NCBI GenBank assembly: GCA_963729215.1
Contig: CAVSND010000009.1
Coordinates: 310,001-374,000, forward strand
Direction of reading: 5' to 3'
DNA length: 64,000 nucleotides
From: CAVQJU01 sp963729215
GTDB taxonomy: Bacteria; Acidobacteriota; Vicinamibacteria; Vicinamibacterales; CAVVIG01
Below are positions 9,516-19,070 of the stretch, piece after piece. Positions within the stretch are counted from its first letter, which is position 1; every line of letters begins with the position of its first letter. Under the pieces are notes generated by a model, which made no database searches, was not told the DNA's origin, and saw nothing but the letters and a program-made list of their open reading frames with translations. The position numbers and the translations under genes were made by a program.

Positions 9516-9758
9516 CGCGTACGAACATCTGGATGATCGGCGAAGGCGAAATCATCGGGGCTTTTCTCGATGCAGACGCGATCGACGAGTTCATCATCAG
9601 TGTCGTGCCGACGTCAGCCGAGAAGGCATCCGCCATCCGGGCCGCATCTTGAGGGGCCGCTGCGCCTGCGTTCGGCCACGCCCTGTCCCGACGGTGTCGT
9701 GCAGCTGCACTACGACGTCGCAACGAAACGCGCTCCGAGGGCGAAGAAGAGGAAGTAG
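9516..9758 (+). pseudogene. C-terminal fragment of a dihydrofolate-reductase-like (RibD C-terminal domain) protein
   Basis: The first frame reads NIWMIGEGEIIGAFLDADAI and then DEFIISVVPT, the conserved end of the RibD_C/DHFR-like fold (compare the general pattern WLxGGGELIxxFLxAxLVDExxxSVxP). After a frame change near 9600 the text continues PHLEGPLRLRSATPCPDGVV then QLHYDVA, which matches the last strands of the same family, and stops at 9758. No N-terminal half exists: upstream is the antisense 5' end of the neighbouring membrane pseudogene. This is a truncated remnant at a rearrangement junction. The family match is by motif only. Confidence 0.55.
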
Positions 9759-10015
9759 CGCCGGCGAACCACCCCACTTTTCCGGCTCTTCCATGGGCGC
9801 GGGCGTATACTGTGCGGGATCTGCTTTTCTGAGCCCTCGGCCGCCGGGGCCTGAGCCCTCACCAAAGCCTTTTGCGTGAGGGTGTCACACGGCCGCTCCA
9901 TTCGCGGGCGTTCTCCCGTCTGACGATCACTGGTCGTGTCGCGTGCGCGGTCCTGCCGCCGCCGCACGTTCCCACGCTCACTCGCCAGCAGCCGAAACTC
10001 GTTCCCGGGGGCCAC

Positions 10016-11548
10016 ATGCCACGAGTTCACCTCGTCAACCCTAGCACTCGATCATTCGGCGTCGCGGTCATCACGCCGCGGTGGTTATACGTACTGGCAG
10101 CCGCGACCGGCAGCGACTGGGGCGAACCGCAGATCATCGATGAGACCCTCGATCCACTCGATGTGAGCACCGTCAACGCCGGAGACGTCGTCGGCATCGG
10201 CATTCACACGGGCAACGCCCTGCGCGGTTATGAGATCGGGCGGACGCTGCGGGAGCGAGGCGCCTGGGTGGTATTCGGCGGCATCCACGCCACCCTGTTT
10301 CCGGATGAAGTCGCCGAGCACGGCTCGGCGCATGCGGTCGTACGCGGCGACGGCGATCTGATCTGGCCCCGCGTCGTCGCAGACTGCCTGGGCGGGCACC
10401 CGATGCCGGTCTATGAGGGTGGACGCATTGCCGCCGATCAGTTCGCGTCGGCGCGATGGGATCTCCTGCCGTCGCGGCGCTACCTGTTCGCGTCAGTGCA
10501 GACCGTGCGCGGCTGCCCGAAGCACTGCTCGTTCTGTTCGGTCTGGCGGACCGACGGACAGGAGCCGCGTCAGCGCGGCGGCGACCCGGTCGTCCGCGAG
10601 GTCGTCGAGCTGCGGCGGCTCGGCTTCCGGTTCATCACGCTGGCCGACGACAACTTCTACCCGGTGACGTTCGACGATCTCGCCCAGGCGCGGCGCCGCG
10701 CCGATCCGACTCGTTTGCGCGAGCTCGAGGCGCTGCGCGCCGAACGCTTCGCGCTCATGGCGCGGCTGGCAGAGCTACCGGACGACCTGGTGTTCTACAC
10801 CCAGATCACGATGGAGGCGGCCGAGGATCCCGAGTTTCTCGACGCGATGAAGCGAGCCAGGATTCTCGGCGCGCTGGTCGGCATCGAGTCGGTCACCAGC
10901 GAGGGACTGAAGGACGTGTATAAGGGCTTCAACCTGGCCGGCGACGAGCTCGTGACGCGGCTGCGCGCGTTCCGGCGCCACGGGATCCACATCCTCGGCT
11001 CGTTCATCTTCGGCCTGCCGAGCGATACCAAGGACACGTTCGACGCGACGGTGGCCCTGGCGGATGAAGCGGACCTGGCGTTCGCGCAATTCGTGCTGCT
11101 GACGCCGTTTCCGGGAACGGTGGACTTCGAGAAGTGGGCGGCCGAAGAAAACCGGCGCGGAACAACGGTCAAGGGCGTGCCGGTGACACAGCACTGGCTG
11201 ATTCCGGAACAGCATCGGCCGCCGAGCCTGCACGTCGCCCATCCGACGATGTCGTTCGAGGACCTCCGCGTCGGCACACAGGGCGCCTGGGATCGCTTCT
11301 ACAGCTGGCAGCGCGTGTGGGCGCGGGCACACGTCGTTGAAAGCACGCGGGCCCGCCTGGCCTTCGTCCTTGTCTCCAAGCTCTATCGCCAGATGTACGC
11401 GAACACCGGCCTCGCGACCGACAGCGCGCGCGAGCAGCGATCGACGCGGTGGGCGCGATGGATTGGGCGCGCGTGCACCCGGTTCTTCCTCGGCAAACCG
11501 CTGCCGGACCTTGCAGTCCCCGGAGAACAGCTGGCCGCTGCCGACTAG
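10016..11548 (+). CDS. B12-binding-type radical SAM protein
   Basis: 510 residues from the ATG at 10016, which follows a G-rich stretch. Earlier in-frame starts would add sequence with no resemblance to the family. An N-terminal cobalamin-binding-like domain (about 1-145) contains VVGIGIHTGNALRGYEIGR and WVVFGGIHATLFPDE. The radical SAM core has the CxxxCxxC cluster motif in RGCPKHCSFCSVW and then TLADDNFYP, IGIES-like VGIESV and LGSFIFGLP strands. Proteins of this class carry out methylations or rearrangements on unknown substrates. A possible -10 TATACT lies at 9807, which would give a 200-nt leader. The gene converges with a response-regulator gene whose end overlaps it by 5 nt. Confidence 0.88.
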   Translation: MPRVHLVNPSTRSFGVAVITPRWLYVLAAATGSDWGEPQIIDETLDPLDVSTVNAGDVVGIGIHTGNALRGYEIGRTLRERGAWVVFGGIHATLFPDEVAEHGSAHAVVRGDGDLIWPRVVADCLGGHPMPVYEGGRIAADQFASARWDLLPSRRYLFASVQTVRGCPKHCSFCSVWRTDGQEPRQRGGDPVVREVVELRRLGFRFITLADDNFYPVTFDDLAQARRRADPTRLRELEALRAERFALMARLAELPDDLVFYTQITMEAAEDPEFLDAMKRARILGALVGIESVTSEGLKDVYKGFNLAGDELVTRLRAFRRHGIHILGSFIFGLPSDTKDTFDATVALADEADLAFAQFVLLTPFPGTVDFEKWAAEENRRGTTVKGVPVTQHWLIPEQHRPPSLHVAHPTMSFEDLRVGTQGAWDRFYSWQRVWARAHVVESTRARLAFVLVSKLYRQMYANTGLATDSAREQRSTRWARWIGRACTRFFLGKPLPDLAVPGEQLAAAD

Positions 11549-11989
11549 GCCGACGACCGTTGCCGCGATCGACCGTCCCGCTCCAGCACGGCGCGAAGGC
11601 CTGAGGCGAGCACGGCTGGCGGGCACGTCGTCAGGCACACCGCGGCGCATCCTTCGCGCCGCGCGCGCTCTTGCGTCCCGGCTCCGGCGTCGGCGACCAC
11701 GGCGACGATCGGCACGTCGTCAAGTCAGCGCTTCGCGCTTGAGGGTCCGGACGCGAAGCCAGCCGTCGCCGCCTTCAACGGATACGTCGACGACGATGAC
11801 GCTGGGGTGCTCGATGTGCCCGTGAGTGACAGCCGCGCCGCTGGGGATCGTCACGTCGAATCCGTTGGCGGCCAGCGCGTACGTGTACGCGGCGCGGGCC
11901 TCATCGTCGTCCACCGCGAGCATGACGACCGGGCGAATCTGTGGCCGGCTTCCGAGTCCAGGACGTCCGTTTAAGGTACGAGGCTCCAT
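11544..11989 (-). pseudogene. Response-regulator receiver protein with a one-base frameshift
   Basis: The N-terminal frame (89 codons from the ATG at 11989) reads VMLAVDDDEARAAYTYALAA and IEHPSVIVVDVSVEGGDGW, the acidic pocket and phospho-acceptor Asp of a receiver domain. It stops at 11720. Removing one T there continues as DDVPIVAVVADAGAGTQERA with the usual beta-4/beta-5 features, and ends at 11544. The restored protein is about 148 residues with no output domain, so it would be a stand-alone receiver. The restored stop lies inside the last codons of the convergent radical SAM gene. Confidence 0.65.
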
Positions 11990-12036
11990 CCCTCGCTACC
12001 ATTAACTCCCGGACACCGTCATCGTCTGTCTAGTTG

Positions 12037-12843
12037 CTACAGATCGCGCCCCGAACGGCCGGGCTTCGCTAGCTCGCGGGTTGTCTCCGTGACGCGCCCC
12101 AGCAGGGCCGTCGTCGTGCGATAGCACTCGCAGGATGCCTTTTCGAGCTGCCGGCCGTCCACGATCGTGACATGGCCGCGGTGGTAGGTGATGAGTCCCG
12201 CGCGCTGCAACGTGCCCGCGGCCACGGTCACCGTCGGCCGGGTCGCCCCCAGCATCATCGCCGCGAATTCCTGCGTCAACGGGAAATTGTCGCCGCCCAT
12301 CCGGTCGCGCGCCATCAGGAGCCAGCGGGCCAGACGCTGCTCGACCGAATGGACGGCGTTGCACGCCGTTGACTGCATCACGAATCCGACGAGCGCCTGC
12401 GCGTACCGCGTGATCAGGTCGTAAAACGGGCCGCGTCGATCCATCTCGGTTCGGAACGCCTTGGCCGTCATGCGGTAGCAGCTCTCGGCCTCCCCCTGCA
12501 CCATGGACGCCGACGCAGGCGGCGTGTCGGTGAGCACGACCGACGCACCGACCATGCCTTCGTTGCCGATCGTCGCGACTTCAACCATGTTCCCGTCTTC
12601 GAGCACGGTCACGATCGAGCAGAAACCGCTGGCGGGAAAATAGATCTGGCGAATCGGTTCACCCGGTTTGTGGAGGATGTGTTTGAGCTTGAAGGGCACG
12701 AGTTCCAGCGAAGGCGCGATTCGCATGTAGACGTCGGCGGGGAGCGCAGCCAGCAGCCGGTTGCTGACAGACTCCTGGCCGTCTTTGCGGTCGGGCGGCG
12801 GACGGGTCGCGGACGGTCGTACTCTCTGGCGCTTCGCGCGCAT
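12037..12843 (-). CDS. Crp/Fnr-family transcriptional regulator
   Basis: 268 residues from the ATG at 12843; a TTG 33 nt upstream is less likely. A basic N-terminal tail of about 30 residues precedes the cyclic-nucleotide-binding-like beta-roll (about 30-150: LELVPFKLKHILHKPGEPIR, GNEGMVGASVVL). The dimerisation helix follows, then a winged HTH with LTQEFAAMMLGATRPTVTVA. There is no N-terminal Cys cluster, so it is not a classic oxygen-sensing FNR. Acidobacterial genomes carry many paralogues of this type and the ligand is unknown. It ends close to the response-regulator remnant and is transcribed in the same direction. Confidence 0.87.
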   Translation of the reverse strand: MRAKRQRVRPSATRPPPDRKDGQESVSNRLLAALPADVYMRIAPSLELVPFKLKHILHKPGEPIRQIYFPASGFCSIVTVLEDGNMVEVATIGNEGMVGASVVLTDTPPASASMVQGEAESCYRMTAKAFRTEMDRRGPFYDLITRYAQALVGFVMQSTACNAVHSVEQRLARWLLMARDRMGGDNFPLTQEFAAMMLGATRPTVTVAAGTLQRAGLITYHRGHVTIVDGRQLEKASCECYRTTTALLGRVTETTRELAKPGRSGRDL

Positions 12844-13028
12844 GGCAGCCTCCAGCCCGCTTGTCGGGCGTATCAAAGAGGCTGTCGCGGGCCAGGCACT
12901 GCCCTATTCAGGGCTAGGCGGACGGTAGTCCCTTAACGCGTCATCAGTCCTACAGCGACGCCGTGCCGTTTGTACGAAATCTACAGACGCTCAACTCATG
13001 AATTGCGGAATATATAGCCGCTAACCTC

Positions 13029-13124
13029 ATGAAACGCGACTGGTTCGCGATTCTCGTGGTCGTCATCGAAGTCGCGGTCCTCCTCACCGCCGCTGGCGTC
13101 GTGTACACAGTGGTCCACAACTAG
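13029..13124 (+). CDS. Possible single-pass small membrane protein (31 aa)
   Basis: A short open frame in the 410-nt gap upstream of the Crp gene. It reads MKRDWFAILVVVIEVAVLLT followed by AAGVVYTVVHN: a positively charged start, a 22-residue hydrophobic segment and a short polar tail. Codon use looks coding. No clear ribosome-binding site is visible, so expression is uncertain. The rest of the 12844-13255 gap shows no recognisable gene. Confidence 0.35.
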   Translation: MKRDWFAILVVVIEVAVLLTAAGVVYTVVHN

Positions 13125-13255
13125 GCGTCGCACCTCCTCGAAGCTACCGCCAGCCGACCCGGTCTGAGATGACATCAATCGAGAATCCGTTAGGGCTCGA
13201 AATTGGAGTCCAGTCTCAGGAATCAACTCTCGCCAGGTGCGGAATGGACGGAATG

Positions 13256-13305
13256 AAAGTGGAGGCGCCGCCCTGATTTTGAACCCGGGTGGAGTCTTGC
13301 AGACC
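13256..13305 (-). repeat. Degenerate copy of the tRNA-Cys 3' half (probable island attachment-site duplicate)
   Basis: These 50 nt align with 25873-25923, the 3' half of the intact tRNA-Cys plus flank. An 18-nt identity (AAAGTGGAGGCGCCGCCC) is followed by scattered matches through the T-arm and the anticodon triplet. It has no 5' half, so it is not a functional tRNA. It lies in direct orientation relative to the intact tRNA, as expected for attL/attR of a tRNA-integrating element. Confidence 0.6.
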
Positions 13306-13452
13306 GTCGCGTGCGTTGAGGCAGGCCGGGAATCGCGAATCTCCAGCCTGTCTTTTCCCCTGGTGGTTAGCAGAGCGTGGAGAGCGGCTGTTTCGGCGGT
13401 CTTGTGTCCATCAGGAGCCCGGGCGTGTGTTCGTGGTGCGCCGTGGCGCTCC

Positions 13453-15409
13453 TCATACGCGCCACGGCTCGCCGTGGGTCAGGGCACGCCAACCGTCGCC
13501 GGCGAGCGCGAGACCGCGCGGCGCGAGATCCCGCATGAGCGGCGCGGCCAGCCACACGTACACGACCGCGAAATACGCGGCGGTCGCCGACTGCGCAAGC
13601 GACGGCGGCGTGAAGACCACGAACGGCCGCCACAGAGGGCTGAATTCCGGAACGTACCAGCAGATCGATGCGAACGTGTCGTTGAGGCACAGGTCGAGCG
13701 CCCAGAGGTCGAACACCGCGCCGTCGATCGCCACCCAGGTGGACAGCGTCAGAATGGCGAGCACGGCGGCGCGCCGCGCGACGCTCGAACGATCGATCCG
13801 CTGCAACGCTGCCGCGAGCGCCCACGACGCGGGAACGGACGCGACCAGGAAGAACCGGGGACCCCACGTCCACCCGCCGAACCACGCCCACCACTTCGAG
13901 TAGATCAGGACCAGGCCGATCAAGAACGCCAGCCACAGCTCGTTGATACGCCGCATGCCGCTCGCCGGCTGCACGCAACCGGTCGCTCGCAGCCAGGAGC
14001 AGCCCGGGCGCATAAAAGACGAGACCCTTGCCGAAGGAGAACAGCACCGACAGCAGTCCGAAGAACAGCGGGTAGCTGAAGCCCGGCCGACCCGAATAAG
14101 TCAGCACGGTGCGATTGCCGGCGGTGGCGACGTAGTCGCCATGCAGCAGAATGCCGCGGCGCAGCCAGGTTTCGAGCATGATGAGCGCCGCCGCCAGTGC
14201 AACGGCGATGAACGGTCGGAGCCGGCGGGTGCGCCAGGCCCGCACGGCTGCGGCGGCGGCAAGGCCCACCATGGTCGCCGGCGTGTTCGCCACACCGACG
14301 ATCGCCGCCGCCCAACCCGCGATCGGAAAGCCGCGCTCCACTGCGACGAGCCCGACCGCCACCAGCACGGTCGTCAGCGGCTCCCCAAAGAAGTCGAGGA
14401 CGTGATTGGGAAACATCGACGCCGTCAGGAGCAGCAGCGCGAACGTTCTGAAGAGCCGCCCGTCGACCTCGCGCCGCAGCAACTGCCACAGGACGGCGAC
14501 ACCGCCGGCGAGCACCATGGCGTTGAAACGCGCGCACCACCAGACCGGCGAGCCGATGAATCCGCCGAGGAAGTACAGCGGCGCCGCGCAGAACGGGCCG
14601 ATGAACGAGTACAGCATGTCGGAGACTTCGCGCCACTCGATCAGCTGTGCGAGCGCAAAGTAGCGGACGTAGGCGTCGCTCGTGATCCGGTGTGGCATCA
14701 CGAAGATCAACACCGCGCCGGCGCCGAACACGAGCGTCCACTCGAACGCTGCGCGCCAATTGCCGGCGGCGAGAGAGCGGCCGATCGGACGTGCGATCCC
14801 CATCGCGATCGCCGCGACCGTCGCCGGCAGCCAGATCCACAGCACCACCGGCAGCAGCCGGCGCAGGAACGCGCTGACCGCCATCCGCGGATACGTCGCG
14901 GCCCGCGGTGCGAGCGCCCACGCGGGGAGCGGCGCCAGTGGCGCGTCGCCGCGCGCCCACAGCAGTTCGAGTGCGAGCTCCCCTCCGCTCTGCGTGTAAC
15001 TCACGTACAGGTTGTGCACGCCGCGAGCCAAGCGCCGCGTGCCAGACGCCGCGCGCGCCCCATGGACGCCGCCGTTGTCGACAACACTCTGACCGTCCAC
15101 GACGATCGCGGAGGCATCGTCGGAGATTGTCGCAAACGTATAGTCGCCGTCGCGCGGCACCAGAATCCAGCCGCTCCACTGCGCGCTGAAGGTCGGTGGC
15201 GGTTTGCCGTGCCAGGCGCGAAACAGGTTGTAGGTCGAAGGGGTCTCGCTGACGACAGGGGCAGCCGGCGGGCCGCTCAGATCACCGGTACGGAAATAGC
15301 TGGCACGGAGGCCGCTCGGCAGCGGATCGGCCAGGACGCCAAGCAGCGACAGCCCGAGCAGGCTGGTCGCAGCCGCAAACACGACACGCGCACTGACGCG
15401 CCGGCGCAC
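13453..15409 (-). pseudogene. PA14-domain polytopic membrane protein, frameshifted
   Basis: The first frame from 15409 gives a signal-anchor and then a PA14-type beta-barrel domain (about residues 30-160; GWILVPRDGDYTFATISDDA, VDGQSVVDNGG). About ten transmembrane helices follow up to LVFYAPGLLLAASDRL. Removing one base near 13957 continues as MRRINELWLAFLIGLVLIYS and further helices to the stop at 13453. The restored protein would have about 650 residues. The membrane part resembles uncharacterised glycosyltransferase-39-like integral proteins, so a role in cell-surface glycan assembly is possible but not shown. It lies just inside the left end of the proposed island. Confidence 0.7.
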
Positions 15410-15529
15410 AGAAGTCAGATCCTACCTCGAAGTCGCCGCGCAACCTGCTCGGGCGTGTAGGTCGCCGACGCTCGCGCGCACGACGGGCTCTATCGCGCAG
15501 CGGGGTGTCCTGGCCGAATCCCTTACGAT

Positions 15530-15694
15530 TTGAGACGCATGGCGGTCCGCATTCTCGTCCGCGCCGGCATTCTTGAACGCGTCGCGATGCGGTGGACGGG
15601 CAACAAGACGCCGGGCGTGTTCGCGCGCTACAACATGGTCAGCGGCACCGACCTTCGCGACGCGGCCGCGCGGCTCGACGAGGTGAGCGGTGAC
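15530..15694 (+). pseudogene. C-terminal remnant of a tyrosine recombinase/integrase
   Basis: About 55 codons encode MAVRILVRAGILERVAMRWT, then GNKTPGVFARYNMVSGTDLR and DAAARL. This matches, position by position, the catalytic C-terminus of the intact integrase in this window (AIRNFVRSGTSENVAMKLSG ... RYDIVSGDDLREAARRL), including the active-site Tyr. The catalytic His position is Asn (GNKT instead of GHKT). Everything upstream of the last helix block is missing. It is antisense to the end of the adjacent PEP-CTERM gene. It marks an earlier or duplicated element insertion. Confidence 0.7.
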
Positions 15695-16392
15695 CCACCA
15701 CCTTCGAGTGCTTCGAGCGCGTCAGCCGACGGCGCGCCACTGCGACCAATCCGGTGCCGACGAGGAGTAGTGTGCCCGGCTCGGGAATCGGCGTCGCATA
15801 CACCAGAATCGTCCATTCCATAGAGCGCATTGGCCGTCGAACTCACCGTGACCCGATTGAAAGGGTCATCGGAGATGAAGCCAGCGAATTGTCCGAGCCC
15901 GAATCCCGGATAGATCGGATCGAAGAAGCTCGGGATCACCTCGCCACTGTCTGTCGTCAGCAAGTAGTCGCCGTCGTGATTAGCGAACGTGCTACTGAAC
16001 GTAATGCCAAACGCGCGAATCGGCTGGTTGAATCCGAACGTAAACGTGTCCACGAGCGGATGAAACATACACGCTGGCGCGGTGGGGCACCCCGTTACAT
16101 ACAGATTGTTCGGAGGACTCAACGAGATGCCTGTGCTGACGACCAGCGCTTCACCAGTCGACACGTTGTAGGTGATGCCATTGACCGTCGAACCGTTCGG
16201 AATAATCGTTCCAGCAGGATAGGTGTCCCAGCCTTCCACAGTCGTGATCAAGGATGGATCACTCTGCAGGGCGAGAGTAAACGCGACACGATCCTGAAAC
16301 AAGATGGGACTGGCATGGGCTGTTCGCGGAAGTAGCGTACCGGTGAGCGCCAGCGCGGCGACGAAGATTGGGACGAGGCTGTTCGTGCGCAC
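15639..16392 (-). pseudogene. PEP-CTERM sorting-domain protein, frameshifted near the C-terminus
   Basis: The start at 16392 is followed by a signal peptide ending TAHASPI. An exported domain of about 165 residues follows (DTYPAGTIIPNGSTVNGITY, FTFGFNQPIRAFGITFSSTF), typical of secreted PEP-CTERM proteins. Near 15817 a one-base change of frame is needed to reach PIPEPGTLLLVGTGLVAVAR then RRL, a complete PEP-CTERM signal: the PEP motif, a hydrophobic helix and an Arg cluster. Such signals are processed by exosortase, which is not encoded in this window. The 3' end overlaps the integrase remnant on the opposite strand. Confidence 0.72.
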
Positions 16393-16423
16393 GAGGCTGC
16401 CCTTCGTTAGCGGTTCGTAGTAT

Positions 16424-17150
16424 TCAGCAGGTGTGGTGAACCACGACCTTAGAGTGCTTCGAGCGCGTCAGCCGACGGCGCGCCACTGCGACCAATCCGG
16501 TGCCGACGAGGAGCAGCGTGGACGGCTCGGGAACGACCTGCGGATTGGATCCAGAAATCGTCACCCGGTCAAGCGGTTCTCGAAATGGAAACATGATTGG
16601 AGATTCGATTTCGGCCGTGAAAGCAATCGGAACGTACAGAGATGAAAAGAACGGCAGCGCGCCGGGCGGGACTCCAGCGCCCCCCTGCGGGTAGAGGCAG
16701 GGAACTGGAAAACCGCACCCTGGGTCTGGGTAACCTACACCTTGAGGAAGATCGGCGCTCAGACGCGGACCCTCCACTGGCGTCGTCTCAACAAGGGAGG
16801 TTTCTCTGCCTTGGACGGGGACGCCGTCCTCGGGAAAAAAGCCGGCGGGAAGATTGACTTCAAAGAATCCACCCAAGGTGTACTCGCGTCCCGTAAAATC
16901 CAGCACGGCGTTGAAGCGGTATAGGCCGGCATCAGGAGGAAAGCTGGGGATCCCCAACCACGAGGTTAACGGCCGGGTCCACGGTCAGGAGGATGGTGGC
17001 AGGGCTGCCCGGCGGGATGAAGGCTTGAATGTCAGGATCTGCGCTCGCGGTGCCGGTGTACAGATACATGATCGGCGACGCATCAGCCGTACGGACTGCG
17101 ACACACGAGACGATGAGAACTCCAACGGCTAGGTGTCTGACGGAAAGCAT
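16424..17150 (-). pseudogene. PEP-CTERM sorting-domain protein (paralogue A), frameshifted
   Basis: The start at 17150 gives MLSVRHLAVGVLIVSCVAVR and a signal peptide ending ADASPI. The frame breaks near 16945 after TVDPAVNLVVG and resumes as FPPDAGLYRFNAVLDFTGRE, running to VVPEPSTLLLVGTGLVAVAR and RRL, the PEP-CTERM signal. It is a close paralogue of the gene at 17969-18652: signal peptide, FTG block and C-terminus all correspond. Secretion and exosortase-dependent surface display are inferred from the signal alone; the mature domain has no recognised function. Confidence 0.7.
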
Positions 17151-17212
17151 CGCGACCTCGGTAACGGCTGACAGGAGACGAATGCGCGCGTTTGTCACGG
17201 CCGTCCGCGCAC

Positions 17213-17835
17213 TCAAGCTCTAACGGCGATTCCTCGCGCGCGTTTCAGCAGGCCTACAACGCCGATCAAACCGGTGCCGAACAGGAGCAGGGTGGACGGC
17301 TCGGGAACCGGAACCACGAGCCAATTGCCTGTGCCGTCAAAGGTCGTTGTTGGGCTCTGCCAGAAGCTTTCGCCTCTGTAAGATCTCGTACACATCAGGG
17401 TTGTCAAAGAAGAAATCTAGGCCAAAGATGTTCCATGGGGCCGTAAGGGCATCGGCGGCCCATCCGCGTGCCTCTGGATGCCCGGCCTGGTCTCCGGTTT
17501 GGCCAAACAGTGCAAAGAAGGCGTCCGTCGCCCCAGGAGCCACCCCAGGGCCCAAGAAACCGAACTCGTCAAACAGGTGCAGAACTTCTGCGCGCGTCGC
17601 ATGCCTATATCCTGCGAAATCACCGCCGGGGCCAAGTTCACCCGCAACGTCGACAAACGAACGACCCGCTGTAAAGTTCAAGTCCAACCAGTGTCAGGCC
17701 CGTGCTCGTATCTATCGTGACGGAATCCAGGCCGAAGTGCAGATCCGTAGCCCCGATGAAGGCCGCGCGTGCTGTCGAGGCCATCGTCACGAGCGCGAAT
17801 ACGGCGGCAGGAGCAATCAATGCAGGGAGTCTCAT
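17213..17835 (-). pseudogene. PEP-CTERM sorting-domain protein with at least two frameshifts
   Basis: Three overlapping frames together make one protein. The start at 17835 encodes a signal peptide (MRLPALIAPAAVFALVTMAS TARAA). The middle frame encodes VDVAGELGPGGDFAGYRHAT, then RAEVLHLFDEFGFLGPGV. The last frame encodes LVVPVPEPSTLLLFGTGLIG and ends KRARGIAVRA, a PEP-CTERM signal. The middle region does not resemble the neighbouring PEP-CTERM paralogues, so only the sorting tail is shared. Its last roughly 35 nt are the same as the end of the gene at 17969, suggesting recombination between sorting tails. Confidence 0.6.
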
Positions 17836-17968
17836 GCGCTCCTCCTGGTGAACCTCTCCGCCGTTACAACGCTGAGACCATGGGCTAAGGTCCTTTTACT
17901 GATAACGTGCGCGTAGAAATAGGTCGGCGAGCTAATTTCAGTTAATAGAGAGGTAATCAGCGCACACG

Positions 17969-18652
17969 TCAAGCTCTAACGGCGATTCCTCGCGCGCGTT
18001 TCAGCCGACGGCGCGCCACTGCGACCAATCCGGTGCCGACGAGGAGCAGCGTGGCGGGCTCGGGAACGACCTGCGGATTGGATCCAGAAATGTCCACCCG
18101 TGCAAACGGGAATGGAGGGGGCCGGGGCGGCCGTGAAAGCGATTGGAACGACCATAAGCGGAAAGAACGGAAGCGCGGGCGAGGTGGAATCAGCGCTAAA
18201 AACCCGTAGCGGCAAACGCCATTACCATATCCGCACCCGTTGGTTGGGTAACCTATAAATGGAGGAAGATCGGCGCTCAGACGCGGACCCTCCACTTACC
18301 CGCCTCGACTAGGTTGGTTTCTCCCTCGTTGGGGTGGCCGTTTTGGGGATCGTAATTAACTTCAAAGTATCCACCGCAAGGTGTACCCGAGTCCCGTAAA
18401 ATCCAGCACGGCGCTGAAGCTGTATAGGCCAGCATTAGGAGGATAGCCGGGGAACCCAGCCAAGATGTTAACGGCCGGGTCCACTGTCAGGAGGATGGTG
18501 GCAGGGGTGCCAGGCGGGATGAGGTCTTGAAAGTCAGGATCTGCGATTGCAGTGCCAGTGTACAGATAGGTGATTGGCGACGCATCAGCAGTACGGACTG
18601 CGACACACGAGACGATGAGAACTGCAACGGCTAGGTGTCTGAGGGAAAGCAT
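17969..18652 (-). pseudogene. PEP-CTERM sorting-domain protein (paralogue B), frameshifted
   Basis: The start at 18652 reads MLSLRHLAVAVLIVSCVAVR and a signal peptide ending ADASPI, then LYTGTAIADPDFQDLIPPGT, nearly the same as paralogue A. Frame breaks near 18370 and in the 18100-18300 interval separate this from VVPEPATLLLVGTGLVAVAR RRL, the PEP-CTERM signal. The C-terminal tail KRARGIAVRA is shared with the 17213-17835 gene rather than with paralogue A. This indicates mosaic exchange among the copies. Confidence 0.68.
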
Positions 18653-18670
18653 GGCGACCTCCGTAACGGC

Positions 18671-19070
18671 TGACGTCCGGGGCGCAACTGGGTGGACGGC
18701 TATCGGCTAGCAAGTGCCGTTCCGTGCCTCGTATCGGTTTCTGGTGGACATCTTGATAACCCATCTTTGAAAAGTCGCTGGGTAGGGGTAAATCGCACCG
18801 CGGTTTCCCGGAATCATGTGATGCAGGTCGCGTTTCTTCGGCGCGGCCGGCATCCGCCCACTCACGACTACGTGGGCCGACTTTAACTCCGACTTCACTC
18901 GGCCAGGCTATTGGTAAACACTTCCCGACTTATCGTTATTGATTCACTAAGCCTCGAGCGGGCCCTTCGACTTGGTCAATCGCAGGGTACTCAATGACGG
19001 CTCGCCACGTTCGAGCTTGAGGCCGAGCTGATCGCGGAGCGCCCCTTGACTCTACCCGCACGATGGCTAT
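18671..19070. other. Intergenic stretch with no recognisable gene
   Basis: About 400 nt between the PEP-CTERM cluster and the PadR operator region. No frame shows a known motif, and the short open frames lack ribosome-binding sites. Composition is less GC-rich than the core genome. Confidence 0.4.

Larger units (their letters stand above)
16424..18652 (-). repeat. Tandem duplication block of PEP-CTERM genes
   Basis: Two related genes (16424-17150 and 17969-18652) flank an unrelated PEP-CTERM gene. Shared segments include the 5' leader and signal peptide (about 17085-17165 against 18585-18670) and the sorting-tail DNA (about 16464-16560 against 17999-18095). Part of the tail DNA is also present in the first PEP-CTERM gene (about 15714-15775). 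The sharing is at DNA level with few differences, so the duplications are recent or are being homogenised. Confidence 0.7.

Noticed and set aside
9295..9777. 160-codon minus-strand frame
   Set aside because: It crosses the junction of two other fragments, is Ala/Arg-rich and matches neither family; the plus-strand RibD_C-like and minus-strand membrane frames explain the DNA better.
13256..13305. A functional tRNA gene
   Set aside because: Only the 3' half is present and the T-stem is mismatched, so no cloverleaf can form.
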